NCBI RefSeq assembly: GCF_000001735.4
Contig: NC_003074.8
Location: 4,216,101-4,280,100 of the forward strand
Direction: 5' to 3'
Length of the DNA stretch: 64,000 bases
Source: Arabidopsis thaliana
Lineage: Eukaryota; Streptophyta; Magnoliopsida; Brassicales; Brassicaceae
The notes below the pieces were generated by a model. That model was not told the DNA's origin, searched no databases, and saw only the letters and a program-made list of their open reading frames with translations. Below are positions 26,041 to 38,182 of this stretch, piece after piece (within the stretch, counting starts at the first letter, position 1; each line of letters starts with the position of its first letter). The translations under genes and the position numbers were made by a program.

Positions 26041-26138
26041 TCTCTCTCTCGTAACACGCCTGAGAGTTCTCGTCGTCCTTATCTCGATCTTGGTTGATTC
26101 GCTCTCCGATCGGAAATTAGGGCTTTTGTTTTCTGAAG

Positions 26139-27876
26139 ATGACGACTGCAGCACGACCAACCTGGGCTCCAGCTAAGGGAGGTAACGAGCAAGGTGGTGC
26201 TCGGATCTTTGGTCCATCTCAGAAGTATTCGTCCCGTGATGTCGCCGCTCACACAACTTTAAAGCCAAGGTAAGATTTCGAAACTGGTTCTCTTCCTTTA
26301 ATCCGACGCGAATTAGACTACCTGTGAATTCGATCGAAACTTTAGCTGAGATTGATGATATTGTCCAGAATCTAGGGTTAATTGCAATAGCGTGCTAGGG
26401 ATTTTGACATACGGTGATTCAGAAAAGGCCTGTGTACGTTGTCTTTAGGTTGCTGAAATCGGTAGTATTGTGGCCTGTTTATTTCTTACCGGTTTTCTTG
26501 TTGTAGTTTTTGAGGATCAATAGTTTCTAGGGACTTATTTGTGCTTGATATTTGAAAGATACTGGTTTCTATTTAAGCACATATGTCTCGTTGTTTATTG
26601 GATTCTCTATACTCACGTACGTCTCCTACTTATTGTTGTTTTGGCAGGAGGGAAGGGCAACACACTCAAGAGGAACTCCAGAAGATAAATCTTCGTGATG
26701 AGCTTGAAGAGCGTGAGAGGAGACATTTCTCATCAAAAGACAAATCATACAATGGTAAGATAATAAATTTCAAGCCTTTTCATTATGATTTGGACTAATG
26801 AGTTTTTTTTTTCTATCATTAGATGATAGAGATCGCAGAAGAGGAAGTCAGCTTTTACTGGAAGGTTAGAGAAATTCATTTATTTATTTATGATCGTTAT
26901 TTGTGTCACATTAGATAGTTTGATCGTGTGTTTTCTAACCTTTATACCCTCTATTTAGACTCGAAAAGGGATCCTGAAGAGCGGATTATTCCTCGCAGTG
27001 TAGATGCTGATGATTCTGATGTTGATATCAAAAGTGACGATGATAGGTACCTTTTCTTCATCTCTTCCATTCTTTTCTTCTTCTTTGCAGTTTTTTATAT
27101 GTTGTGCTTTAAATTTGGCTAAGACTGTCAAGGTTGGGGGCTGATACATAAGCCTAACTGTACCTCATTGCTTTTCATCTAGACCATAGTTTGGGAAAAA
27201 TACAATTGATATTGGGGAAAATGTTTAACTACTGGCGTTCCATTCTCTTGTCGAGTTTTTGTTGACTTCAATACTCTAGTTCCTTCAAAGGTATCTTACA
27301 ATCTATTTATCTTTGTTAGTGATGACGAAAGTGACGATGATGATGAGGACGACACTGAAGCTCTTATGGCGGAACTCGACCAGATAAAGAAAGAAAGAGT
27401 GGAAGAGAGGCTCAGGAAGGTAATATTGCTATTGTCTGGGATGTTTCTGCTCAGATTGCTATTAGAAATGACTAGGATAGGTTTTTTAAAACATATTGAC
27501 ATAACAAAGATTTCTCTTGTGACTGTACTAATGTTTGGTAACATATATGTATCATGCAGGAAAAAGAGCAGCAGATGGAAGAGCTAAACGCTAAGGAAGA
27601 GGAACTTCTCAAAGGAAACCCATTGCTTAATACTCCAACGTCTTTTAGCGTCAAAAGGAGGTTAGCAGCTTTTGAAATCTTGTTTCTTCGTGAATCTTGG
27701 GATTATATTAATTGTTGGAAGCAGATACTGAAAATTACTCGTCTCTTTTCAGGTGGGATGATGATGTTGTATTCAAAAACCAGGCACGTGGTGAAATGAA
27801 AGCTCCTAAGCGCTTCATCAATGATACAATCAGGAATGACTTCCACAGAAAATTCCTGCATAGATACATGAAGTGA
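26139..27876 (+). CDS. CWC15: Spliceosome protein CWC15/Cwf15 (EMB2769)
   Basis: Small component of the NineTeen (Prp19) complex that helps hold the active spliceosome together in the nucleus. Seven exons, 26139-26269, 26648-26754, 26823-26864, 26959-27046, 27320-27419, 27560-27660 and 27753-27876, join in phase to 230 residues. The N-terminus [15 protein letters not shown] is the conserved Cwf15 start. The middle is highly charged, with Asp/Ser runs (residues about 110-135) and a Glu/Lys coiled-coil stretch. The C-terminus [11 protein letters not shown] then [20 protein letters not shown] is the family hallmark. Length matches plant and animal homologues. From memory, loss of this gene is embryo-lethal. 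Confidence 0.95.
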
Positions 27877-27991
27877 TTGTTTGTCAAGAGTGTTATTGCT
27901 ACTTCTTTGTATGATGATTATGACTAAAAGCTTTTATTCTGTCTGGAATTACGATGTCTCTGTACTCAAACAACAAATGTTTTTAAGCTTT

Positions 27992-28190
27992 ATATCAAAA
28001 ACTTATGCATTTGATTTTAATGTAATATCTCACAGATTCCTGATTATCTCTTATTCATCACTAACACAATGAGACTTCAAAATTCGAAACAGCTGTGTGA
28101 ACTTGCATCTTACAAGTACAAGTATGTGTCTGAACATCATCAAAACTTCACCAATCACATGTTTGAAGCAAGTCTTCGAGTTTTATTAAG
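27992..28190. repeat. Repeat pieces shared with the ABCG26 region
   Basis: Piece A (about 27992-28112) aligns in the same orientation with about 31725-31845, the 3' flank of ABCG26. Shared runs include CTTATGCAT, CAGATTCCTG and CTCTTATTCATC, with roughly 80 percent identity by eye. Piece B (about 28120-28182) aligns with about 33721-33776, an intron of ABCG26. Shared runs include TTACAAG, ATGTGTCTG and TTGAAG. The two pieces are adjacent here but about 1.9 kb apart in the ABCG26 locus. Confidence 0.65.
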
Positions 28191-28194
28191 AGAC

Positions 28195-28566
28195 GCCGGG
28201 GATCAGACAATAATGGATACACCTAATCAACAGCAACCATGTTGAGCTTCAGAGCACCCATGGAAGTGAAAAAGTTCTGAACACACTCAGCGACAGCAGA
28301 AGCAGAGCTTGAAGTAGAAGCCATTGTAGCGCACCTCGATGTTCCACAGTAGGAATCCATCTATGTATGTTTCTGCGAATCTCTCAATGTTTGGGACCAT
28401 GTCTTTGACCGTTGCAGATAGTTTCTTGAAGTGGAAGACGTACTCGGTTTCATATTATGACCTTGTCAAGCTTCTCAGTAGCTGTGATGATATTGATAGC
28501 GTATCGCTCTACGAAATTCTCATACATATCTCTCTCACCCTTATCGTTCAATAACTTGACCTCCAT
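28195..28566 (-). pseudogene. VPS28 (ESCRT-I) pseudogene
   Basis: Minus-strand remnant of the ESCRT-I subunit VPS28, which sorts ubiquitinated cargo at endosomes. It begins near MEVKLLNDKGERDMYENF at 28566. It then shows HFKKLSATVKDMVPNIERFA in another frame, and near the end CVQNFFTSMGALKLNMVAVD followed by a stop where the family has Gln, then VYPLLSD. The frame changes more than once, a middle segment is missing, and the C-terminal helical domain after LLSD is lost. So it cannot make VPS28. The intact VPS28 genes are elsewhere in the genome. It lies between CWC15 and the crooked-neck gene, in reverse orientation to both. Confidence 0.85.
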
Positions 28567-28716
28567 CTGTTAAAAGCTGAAGAGCTGTATCAAGTTCAAA
28601 ATCAATAAATACCAAGTTAATAAATCACGTTAAGGTTAAGGAAAAAGAGGAATGCAGCTTAATCATCATATCACAAGACATGGATAATCCAAGTTTCCAT
28701 AATTTTTGTATTAAGT

Positions 28717-28738
28717 TTTGGGCCTTTGAGGCCCATTA
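28717..28738. promoter_or_regulatory. Paired site II elements upstream of crooked-neck-like gene
   Basis: TTGGGCCTTTGAGGCCCATT holds two GGCCC cores in inverted order, about 85 bp before the start codon at 28821. This is a common arrangement in plant housekeeping promoters. Confidence 0.55.
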
Positions 28739-28820
28739 ACAACATTATATTTAATGCGTATGTCACGCTGTGTTCAAAATCCTTTTTCTTCCCTCTTTTC
28801 CAAAATCAAAACGCGATTTC

Positions 28821-31597
28821 ATGGCCTCCGGCAAAGATTCCGATCGTAACCTAGGGTACATGACCCGCAAGGATGCAGAATTGAAGCTTCCACGGATGAC
28901 CCAGGTCAAAAACAAGACTCCGGCGCCAATCCAAATCACCGCCGAGCAGATACTTAGAGAAGCGCGAGAGAGGCAAGAGGCTGAGTTCCGTCCGCCTAAT
29001 CAGACAATCACTGACTCAGCTGAGCTTTCCGACTACAGACTCCGACGTCGGAAGGAGTTCGAAGACCAGATTCGCCGTGCGAGATTGAACACCCAAGTTT
29101 GGGTCAGATATGCGCAGTGGGAAGAGTCGCAGATGGATTTGGAGCGTGCTCGAAGCGTGTGGGAACGAGCCTTAGAAGGAGAAAATTACCGGAACCACAC
29201 GCTCTAGGTCAAGTACGCCGATTTTGAGATGAAGAACAAGTCTGTCAACGAAGCGAGGAACGTTTGGGATCGTGCTGTTTCGCTCCTCCCTCGAGTGGAC
29301 CAGCTTTGGTACAAGTTTATTCACATGGAAGAGAAACTTGGTAATATTGCCGGCGCTAGACAGATACTCGAGCGTTGGATTCATTGTTCACCTGATCAAC
29401 AAGCTTGGCTCTGCTTTATTAAATTCGAACTTAAGTATAATGAAATCGAATGTGCTAGATCGATATACGAGAGATTTGTTCTTTGTCATCCGAAGGTTTC
29501 TGCTTATATTCGATATGCAAAGTTTGAGATGAAGCATGGTCAAGTTGAGCTTGCTATGAAAGTGTTCGAACGCGCCAAGAAGGAGCTTGCAGACGATGAA
29601 GAAGCTGAGATTCTCTTTGTGGCGTTCGCTGAATTTGAAGAACAATACAAGTTTGCTCTTGATCAGATTCCTAAAGGAAGAGCTGAAAATTTGTACAGCA
29701 AGTTTGTGGCGTTTGAGAAACAGAATGGGGATAAGGAAGGGATTGAGGATGCCATTATTGGGAAGAGGAGGTGTCAGTATGAAGATGAAGTGAGGAAGAA
29801 CCCTTTGAACTATGATTCGTGGTTCGATTTCGTTAGGTTAGAAGAGACTGTTGGGAACAAAGATAGGATAAGAGAAATCTATGAGAGGGCTGTTGCTAAT
29901 GTTCCACCTCCCGAAGCCCAAGAGAAACGATACTGGCAAAGATACATATATCTCTGGTGAGTTTTTTTCTATCCATATCCTTTTTATAGATTTCGGTAGT
30001 AACTTCTTATGTTGATCATGGTTTGCATAAAAAGGTTAAGCTTAGATTCGTGTTACTGAACTGTCTTAGGCAGGTATTAGTTCTATTATCTTTGTTGATC
30101 TTTTATCACATTAAGGTCACTTGCATTCTGTGGAAAGCTTTTGTCATCTGTAGCATACATGGTTCTGTGGTTTTCTCAACGACTGACACTGATGTGACTA
30201 ATTGTAGGATTAATTATGCTTTTTTTGCAGAGATGGTAACTGAAGATGTGGAGAGCACACGAGATGTTTACAGGTAATTCTGAAACTCTTTCCATTCATC
30301 TTCTTTTCACTCGCGGCGGATTAGACTAACTGTTTTCATTTGTCTTACCAAACTTTACAGAGCATGCCTCAAGCTTATCCCCCACTCCAAATTTTCTTTT
30401 GCCAAAATATGGTTGCTCGCTGCACAACATGAAATCAGGCAATTGAATCTCACGGGTGCACGGCAGATATTAGGAAATGCGATTGGGAAAGCTCCAAAAG
30501 ATAAGGTAAGCCTGACAACGGTTAATCTGGAAATTGTTTACATTATTGCTCATGTTTTACTTACCGCGGTTATTTTTTCTTTCAAGCAAAATAGATATTC
30601 AAGAAATACATTGAGATCGAACTCCAGTTGAGAAATATAGATAGGTGTAGAAAATTATATGAGCGGTATCTTGAATGGTCTCCTGGGAATTGCTATGCTT
30701 GGAGAAAATATGCTGAGTTCGAGATGTCTCTTGCTGAAACAGAGCGAACTAGAGCTATCTTTGAACTTGCAATATCTCAGCCTGCTCTAGACATGCCCGA
30801 GCTGCTATGGAAGGTAAATTTTTTCAGTCTAATGCATCCAAAGAAGTGAAGATTTCTCAGACTTTTGAACCGATTGATCATTAAATTCTCTATATTTTTT
30901 GTGGCAGACGTACATTGATTTTGAGATATCAGAAGGGGAATTAGAGAGGACACGGGCTTTATATGAGAGACTCTTGGACCGTACAAAGCATTGCAAGGTG
31001 TGGGTTGACTTTGCAAAGTTTGAAGCGTCTGCTGCGGAACACAAAGAAGACGAGGAAGAAGAAGATGCTATTGAACGCAAAAAAGATGGCATCAAACGCG
31101 CCAGAGGTTCGAAGCTACTGCTATATTTATTGTGCGTCTTGACGATTCCTTGTGACAAGTTTTAACTGTTCTGTATTTCCTTTCTTTTTCTCAGAGATAT
31201 TCGACAGAGCCAACACATACAACAAAGACTCCACACCAGAGCTGAAAGAAGAGCGTGCTATGCTTTTGGAGGATTGGCTTAACATGGAGACGGGCTTTGG
31301 TAAGCTCGGGGATGTTAGAGTCGTTCAATCGAAGCTCCCGAAGAAGGTCAAGAAGAGAAAGCTGAGCAGTAGAGAAGATGGCTGTACAGAGTACGCATTG
31401 CATACATATAATTTCCTGATTTGTTATCTTTGGAATGTGAGAATCGAAATGTGAAAGTATTATTTGAATGTTTTGGCAGGTATGAAGAATACACTGATTA
31501 TTTGTTCCCCGAAGAATCAGAGACAACGAGTCTTAAGATTCTTGAAGCTGCTCATAAATGGAAGAAGCAGAAGGTTAAAGCTGGGGAATGCGTCTAG
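28821..31597 (+). CDS. Crooked-neck (CRN/Clf1/Syf3)-like HAT-repeat splicing factor, with in-frame stop
   Basis: Homologue of the spliceosomal scaffold Crooked neck, made of HAT helical repeats. Seven exons join in phase: 28821-29956, 30208-30273, 30361-30505, 30595-30813, 30908-31106, 31195-31390 and 31480-31597, about 692 codons. The start [20 protein letters not shown] and repeats such as [20 protein letters not shown] are clear, and the C-terminus keeps the family block [19 protein letters not shown]. However, codon 129 (29205-29207) is TAG where the family has Trp (NHTLWVKYA). Around 29640 about 12 residues of one HAT repeat are missing in frame. The intact crooked-neck gene is elsewhere. 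All later exons remain open, so loss is recent, or an unrecognised intron or a downstream start (29229) rescues a shorter product. It could equally be called a young pseudogene. Confidence 0.75.
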
Positions 31598-31599
31598 TG

Positions 31600-31867
31600 T
31601 GGTTAACATAATGTTGTTATGCAATACTCTTCCAGCTTAAAAAATAGCATAATGTACTTACATAGGTGATTATGTCGCTTGCGGTGTTGATATTAATGAT
31701 ATTTGTAGATTTAGTTATACATTAGATTTATATAAAAAGCTTATGCATATGGCTTTAATGCTTTATATCCCAGATTCCTGCTTAGCTCTTATTCATCTTT
31801 CAAAATTGGAAATAGTGGAGATAGCTATATGAACTTCTTTGGTCATTTTCTTGTTTCGATCTTGTTA
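31600..31867. other. Spacer between convergent crooked-neck-like and ABCG26 genes
   Basis: Holds both 3' UTRs and repeat piece A (about 31725-31845) that recurs at about 27992-28112. Confidence 0.6.
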
Positions 31868-34603
31868 TCAAAGATGGCAAATGCTTATTTTCTTGCGAAG
31901 GCAAAAGTATGCACAGAGACGGTAGCCGAATGCCATGGCAAGCAGAACCCACAGTTCTTGTAAGCCGCCATTCAAGTTTATCGTGTCAAAGGACGATGAG
32001 CTTTGCAGTGTCCTGCAGCCGCCTTTGCTCCCACATTCGAAAAGTTGGTCAGCTGAGTATTGAACTTTCAAAAGTAGCCTGAAGCCGTAGTGCATGAATG
32101 ACAAGTACTTCAACCACTGCATGAATTTTGGTATGTGCTGCATTTCAAGTTCAAAAGCGTGCGTCACTTTTTGTTATGATTCATTGGAAACAGTAATCCA
32201 TCCAAATCATAAGTTTTGTGGTACCTGGACATAGTAACCTCCGGTTAGTAGAAACAGCATTAGTACCAAAGAGGCGATCATACCAGCTCTCTTAATGCTC
32301 AATACTGAAGCTCCTAAGAACTCTCCTGCACCCTGCAGTTACATTGGAAAACAAAACATGTTTTACGTTCGAAAGAGATAAGAGTTGTCGATATTTTCTC
32401 TGCTTACTTGGCTAGTGATGGCTATCAGTAGTATTGTCAACACGGTGAAAAGGAAGCAGGGGATGTTCCTATTGAACTCAGCCATGAAGTAGACAATGAT
32501 CATGAAGAATGTCGGGTACAAAACGTGTGCCACCATATCACATAGTGTACTGCATACGTAATACACACTAAGTCTGTACATTTCTGCTTTTCTTTCTTTC
32601 ACCAGGTAGATCTTCTCGAAGGGGAACACGTATACTGCTCCAAAGAGTGATGACGATGTCCAGAAGATGCAGATATAGAACATCAAACCAACCTGCACAC
32701 AAGCTTACCAGATAAATATATAGGAGGCTTATAACCTTGGTATAGTCACAAAATATATATATGTAGTTTCGTTACTTGGTCTCTAAGGTGAGCCTCTGTA
32801 TCTGTCTTTGACTTCCACCAGAGAAGACCCAACACGACGGCCACACCAAGTGATTGAACTAGCCTTAGCTTATCAAAGTAATCTCTACGCCGCTCTCTGA
32901 ATGTTCTTCTTGAAAGAATCAAGAACTGATCCCACCATGAAAGAGTCCAGTCCTTCTTCACTTGGATTGCTATTTGAAGATGCTCTGGGGCCTTTCTATT
33001 TCTATGATTTTCTTCCTTCTCTTTTGGCTCCAAGTCTGTCTTGTACCTTTGTTTCAAGTACTGCAAACCATGAACACTAGAATTGAGTCCCATGAACAGT
33101 AGAATAGGCTATGACTTAATGTGATCCTTACTTTGAGTAAAACTTCCTCAGAATCAGGCTGTGCAGTTTTGGCAGCCAATAGTTCGTCGGGTAGACTAAT
33201 GTCTGAAACTTGTCCGGTTGCCAAGTCTAGCAAGAACTCTGCTGGGTTCATTGCAATCTCAGGTAAGATTCTCAAAGATGAGAAATACTCCATAGATTCT
33301 CTGGCTTTGCCGTAAAAGGCAGGGTGTCCTTCTGATATCAGTAAGAGCTTGTCAAACATGTGAAACATTCTGCTTGATGGTTGGTGAATTGTCGTTATAA
33401 CGGTCCTGCCTGCCTGAAAAAGACAAACTGAATCTTATTCTACTGTATCTTTCAAGAACTTTGTTAGTAATCTATTTGCATGTAACTAGAAACTGATACC
33501 TTAGCTACTCCTTGAAGAATATGAAGAAGTTTGGTGGCAGAAGTGGAGTCAAGTCCAGAAGTTGGCTCGTCTAGAAGCAACAGAGAAGGATCTACGAGAA
33601 TCTCATAAGCTATACTTGCTCTTTTTCTTTCTCCACCTGATATTCCCTTGACAAAACCTCCTCCAACTCTTGTCCGACGGCATCTTTCATTGTGTTTTTC
33701 AATAAATCTTAGTTTAGTGTTTACAAGAAATGTGTCTGGACATCACCAAGAACATGCTTGAAGAAAGTCTACGAGCTAGGTCTCACTATAAGCTGGAAAT
33801 ATTCAAGAAGTGTACCTTTCGAGGCCGAGCTCTTTGATGATCATCTCTATTTTGGCGTATTTTTGTTCCTTGCTCATGCTACTTGGAAGTCTTAAAAACG
33901 CAGCAAATGCCAAGGTCTCTTCCACAGTAAGTTGTGGCAACAGAACATCGTCTTGCGTCACAAAGCCAATTCTGGAAAACAGGGAAAGATCAGCACATAA
34001 TAGTATGATTCAGGTAGGAGAAAATATCCAACTCACCTCCTCTTAACAGATGGACTGTAAGGAATGTCATTATAGGTAAGCTTCCCCTTGACATTATCTG
34101 TCAATCTTCCTCCCATTATCTTCAGAAGAGTTGTTTTGCCACTACCCGAAGGCCCCATTAGCGCAAGGATTTCGCCAGGACCTGTGCTTCCTGTTATGCC
34201 TTTCAAAATGTGCTTGTATCCATCTGGATCCGGATTTGTATGTGTTACCACCTTTGACACCATTGTTTTCACCAGGTTTGCTGAGCTAGCATGACTGTTT
34301 CTCACCTTATACTCCACATCTTCAAACTGCATATAAATAAAAGAGGCGAAACCAATAAGCTTTGTCTTAATGAAGGAAAATCGAAAGCAAAAGAGAAAGT
34401 TGAACCTTGAGAAAGATGGGAAGAGGGGCATCTTCGAGAGGATAAGTGGAAACGAACTCTTCATCAATGTCAATCTCGGATGAGTATTGGTTTCTGAGGT
34501 AAGCTTGTGGCATGAACTCCATGTTGTGAACTATGCCATTGCTTCCTGTAATCTGCATTACATGATTCTCTTCAACTTCTTCTGTTGATCTTCTGATCTC
34601 CAT
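31868..34603 (-). CDS. ABCG26: ABC transporter G family member 26 (ABCG26/WBC27)
   Basis: Half-size ABC transporter of the tapetum plasma membrane that exports sporopollenin precursors for the pollen wall; mutants have defective exine (established knowledge). Nine exons: 34406-34603, 34037-34326, 33816-33971, 33500-33683, 33132-33413, 32776-33060, 32408-32692, 32225-32332 and 31868-32137. The nucleotide-binding domain comes first: Walker [12 protein letters not shown] (about residue 124), signature [10 protein letters not shown], Walker [13 protein letters not shown] and H-loop TIHQPSS. The membrane half (about 410-685) has six hydrophobic segments and the small cysteine-containing loop FECGSKGGC. 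All catalytic motifs are intact. The fourth intron-exon junction lies beside repeat piece B. Confidence 0.96.
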
Positions 34604-34649
34604 GTTATCTTTCTTATTCTTGTTCCACAAGAAAATTGTTATGAATGTA

Positions 34650-35150
34650 GGCTTGTGTTATATAACGGAAGAAGTGTGTGGATCAACTGTGTCAAACCTG
34701 AAACTTTCTTGCTTTTTGTGTTCTCTTTTTCTCTCTGTTTATCAGGGTGTTAGTTTGGTAGACCACATTCTTTCAATGTTTTTGTATTAAATTGAATGCA
34801 TTTGTTGACTTGAACAAGGAGCAAATGAAACTATATTAATTTCAATATACTTTATATGGTACTAAAATCATTTACATTTATCGACTTGGCTTGCTCATTG
34901 ACGATCACAACGTACGAGAATAAATGTCCACTTGCTCATATAAACTGATCACTTGATTATATTGTAAGATTCGGAAGAATTACAGATAAACGAGATCAAA
35001 GCGGTTTGTGGCACTCACAAAAATTGAAAAAACAAAAGGCACCAATTCTCTTGTCCCCTTGCCAAATACTAATCTTCTTCTTGGGGGGTGATGTATCCTA
35101 AGTATGTACACAAAATCACTCAAAATTCCAGACTTAAACATCTCGTACCA
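34650..35150. other. Spacer between ABCG26 and GIP1
   Basis: Promoter and leader of ABCG26 on the left, 3' flank of GIP1 on the right. No gene or repeat is supported. Confidence 0.5.
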
Positions 35151-35186
35151 ATCTGAATATGCATCTTTCTAGTAATACTCCTTGAC

Positions 35187-38106
35187 CTAGTAGTTGTTTC
35201 CCAGATTTGTTCGTGCAGCTTGAGGTTGCTGATTAGTTACGTGCGATGGTCCTATGGGTTCAGTCCTCGCAGATATAGATAGAGGCGCCAGTATTGGCTG
35301 TGTTTGTTGATATAACCCACGGATCCCAGCCTGCATGGTTGGGAAAGCTATAGGCTGACCTTGAAGGGATAAGTTGTACATGGGACTGGCCTGCAGATTG
35401 GCTAGACTCTGCTACATGGAGCCGTGTTAAAAAACTATAGCATAACATGCAATGACAGTGGGGAGAGTCAGAGAAAAACTAACCAGTGGTCCAGTTGTGT
35501 ACATGTTTTCCTTCTTTTCTTCCTTGTGAGTAGCATTTATGGTGGCTGCTGATGGGATGTGGTTGAAGGCGTATGAAGTATATGAGAATGGAATCGTGGT
35601 AGGTGGAGAGTTTCCAATGTCGCTTCCGGGTTTGATGTGAGTGAGAGGTAGTTCAGCCCCTGGAGGTGCTGGAGCATCATCTCCGGGTGGTAAGTAAGAC
35701 TGTTGTTGGAACCCATTTGGGCTCAAGTACTGGTGAATGTATGGTTGCGGCATATAATAAGGGGGGAAATATGGACCATAAGGGAAATAGTTAAGAGAGT
35801 ATTGTTGCCTATAAAGGTGCATTGCCTGTTGAGCGGCTGCTAAGGAATACTGATCAGGATAGGAGATAGGTGGAGCATCACACTTTGCAGCCTGCAATTA
35901 TCAACAAAATATAAAAGACAGTGATTAAGCATTGTGTTCATATTTCCTGGCTAGAAAAACCACGCGGTTGGCCTGATGCTGACAATGAATGCACAAGACT
36001 AAAAAGACATTGTGTGGGGCTTCTTGATAATAACCAACCTGATGAGTGTCTGTGATTGGTAAAACCTCGTTCTTTACTTTATCTCCTTCTGAACCTTCTT
36101 CAGGGAGAACAGTTTGATCTGGCTGCAATGTTAACTCGTTCTGAGCTGCTGAATTTGAAATCTCATGATTCTTATCCTGAGAAAAAGTTGATATATCTTT
36201 CCTGCAAACCAAGTTTCATATAAAGGTATTCATATCAGAAACTCATTCATCTGAGACTCTAGATCAATTCATGAGAATATTGAAGCAAGTAACACTGTAA
36301 GATTTACTCAAAGTAGCTATTAGTCACCAACCTAGCTGATGCGGCTGTCCCATGAGAAGACTCAATATTGGAGTCATCACACCCAATAGTAAACTTGTCA
36401 GAAGATGCCTCTCTCACAAAATTAGAATCGAAGCTCCCAAATGTCAGACCATTTTCCAGCATTTTGGCAACCTGAATGTGGACAGGAAATGTTACGTGCG
36501 GCCGTTCACCAACATCCGACTTGAGAAGCGACTCATTCTTGCATTTACTGGCTGCAACCTCACTCTTAATGACTGTTCCAAATAAAGCCATACGTCGAAT
36601 CACATAAGAGGCTGTAATCAAACTCAGGAACAACTTAACAGAATACAGAATGCACTTAAAGCAACATTAGCAGGCAAGTAATTATATGGTATAATTTATA
36701 CCTCGCTCGGACTGTTGTGGGATCTGAAAAGTTTCAACTACAGCATATTGAGTATCGTTTTCTACAACAGAATCTGATACAGCCACTGATACACTACTTT
36801 CTTTAGACTTATCCGGCTCAACAACATCCTTAGAAGAAGAAGTAGCCTTGGAGAGAGGCTGTTCCTCTGTGTCCACCTTGTCCACAGGGGATATGATAGC
36901 ATCTTGAATTTTCTGGTTACTGATTCCACTTGGAAGACTTATAGGGTTCGGGGCCCTGAAAAAGAATAGAATGCGTTAGGAAGCCCATATCCAAAGAGGG
37001 AATTAAAGACATAGACAGAATTAAAAGTATGGATACATTATGGAAGAAGGTTTTGTGTCGTTTCTTGCATTGTTAGGAGCAGACGAAGCAGTTCCAGAAC
37101 CTCCTATTATGTGATTAGCTCCACTCTGCTTTTTAAAAGCTGCACTTCTTCCATTACTGGCATCTGAATCAACAAAGAGCTTGAATCAAGGAAGGAAATA
37201 TAGAACACAAGTTTAGAAGTAAAAGAACATAAACCACAATGACCTGTGTAACTTGAAGCAAAGTTCTTCCGTCCAGTCCGGCCCCTTCCTTGTGTATTTG
37301 GCACTAAATTCTACAACAGGTAATACACATAAAGGCATAAGAGAAACGAGATGATGTAAGCTAAACAGAGAACTCAAGACCACACTTAAAATGCAAAGTA
37401 AGGATTCAAAAGAACATAGGAAAGCTACCTCTTTCTTTCTCTCCCGTTTGCTTCTCACCTCATGAAATGTATCTGAAAGATCAGTAATAATATATGAGTA
37501 CATGTCTGCTATCAAAGTACATGATTATGTTGATCTTGAAACAGTAGACAGAATCAAAACTTAACCCAGATGCCCAATCTCAATCAAAGCTAAACAGAAA
37601 TTCCCTTTCCACATTCCAGCTAGATTGGTAAAGATTTAAAACGACAGTTTCTTAGTCATGAACCCAAATTCTACATATTCCATTTCAGTAAAAAAGATTC
37701 CTTATTTGAACATCCCCAGACATATTATACCAATTAGAAATCTAAATAAACAAAACATAAGATTCTAAGCATAACACACAGATTCTAAGACAAGACCAAA
37801 ATCGACAAAGGGCATTAAATAGCAAAATCCAAAACAAAACCCTAGGAGAAGCACACGCTCAATACAACAAAAAGGAAGTAAAAACACTAAAACAAAAACA
37901 AATGCTGAAGCTTTCTCAGTAAAACAACCTAAATAGAGAAGCTTCTGAGTGGTCTCATGTGGATCACTGAAACACTCCTTAAAGACAGAGAAGATATCCT
38001 CGTCGGAATGTTGTTTACCGGTAACCTCTCTGATGTTTTGAATGGTTTGAAGCAGATCAGCCGGAATAGAAACCCTAGAGCCGCCATCGCCGCTGATCCT
38101 GCTCAT
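35187..38106 (-). CDS. GIP1: GBF-interacting protein 1 (GIP1), DUF1296 family
   Basis: Nuclear protein described as enhancing DNA binding of G-box bZIP factors. About nine exons; the first is 37929-38106, the last 35187-about 35411. The N-terminus MSRISGDGGSRVSIPADLLQ followed by VTGKQHSDEDIFSVFKECFSD is the DUF1296 (UBA-like) domain, roughly residues 10-70. A Ser/Asn-rich linker of low complexity follows. The C-terminal half is rich in Gln, Tyr and Pro, for example YFPYGPYFPPYYMPQPY, and ends ARTNLGNNY. Most of the protein is predicted to be disordered. The promoter carries a tandem duplication with two bZIP-type TGACGTCA sites. Confidence 0.93.
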
Positions 38107-38182
38107 GTTGGTTACAGAGAGAAAGAGAAGCGGAGGGAGGAGGAGAGAGGAAATATGGGTTGAACATAAAGACTTCGTATAT

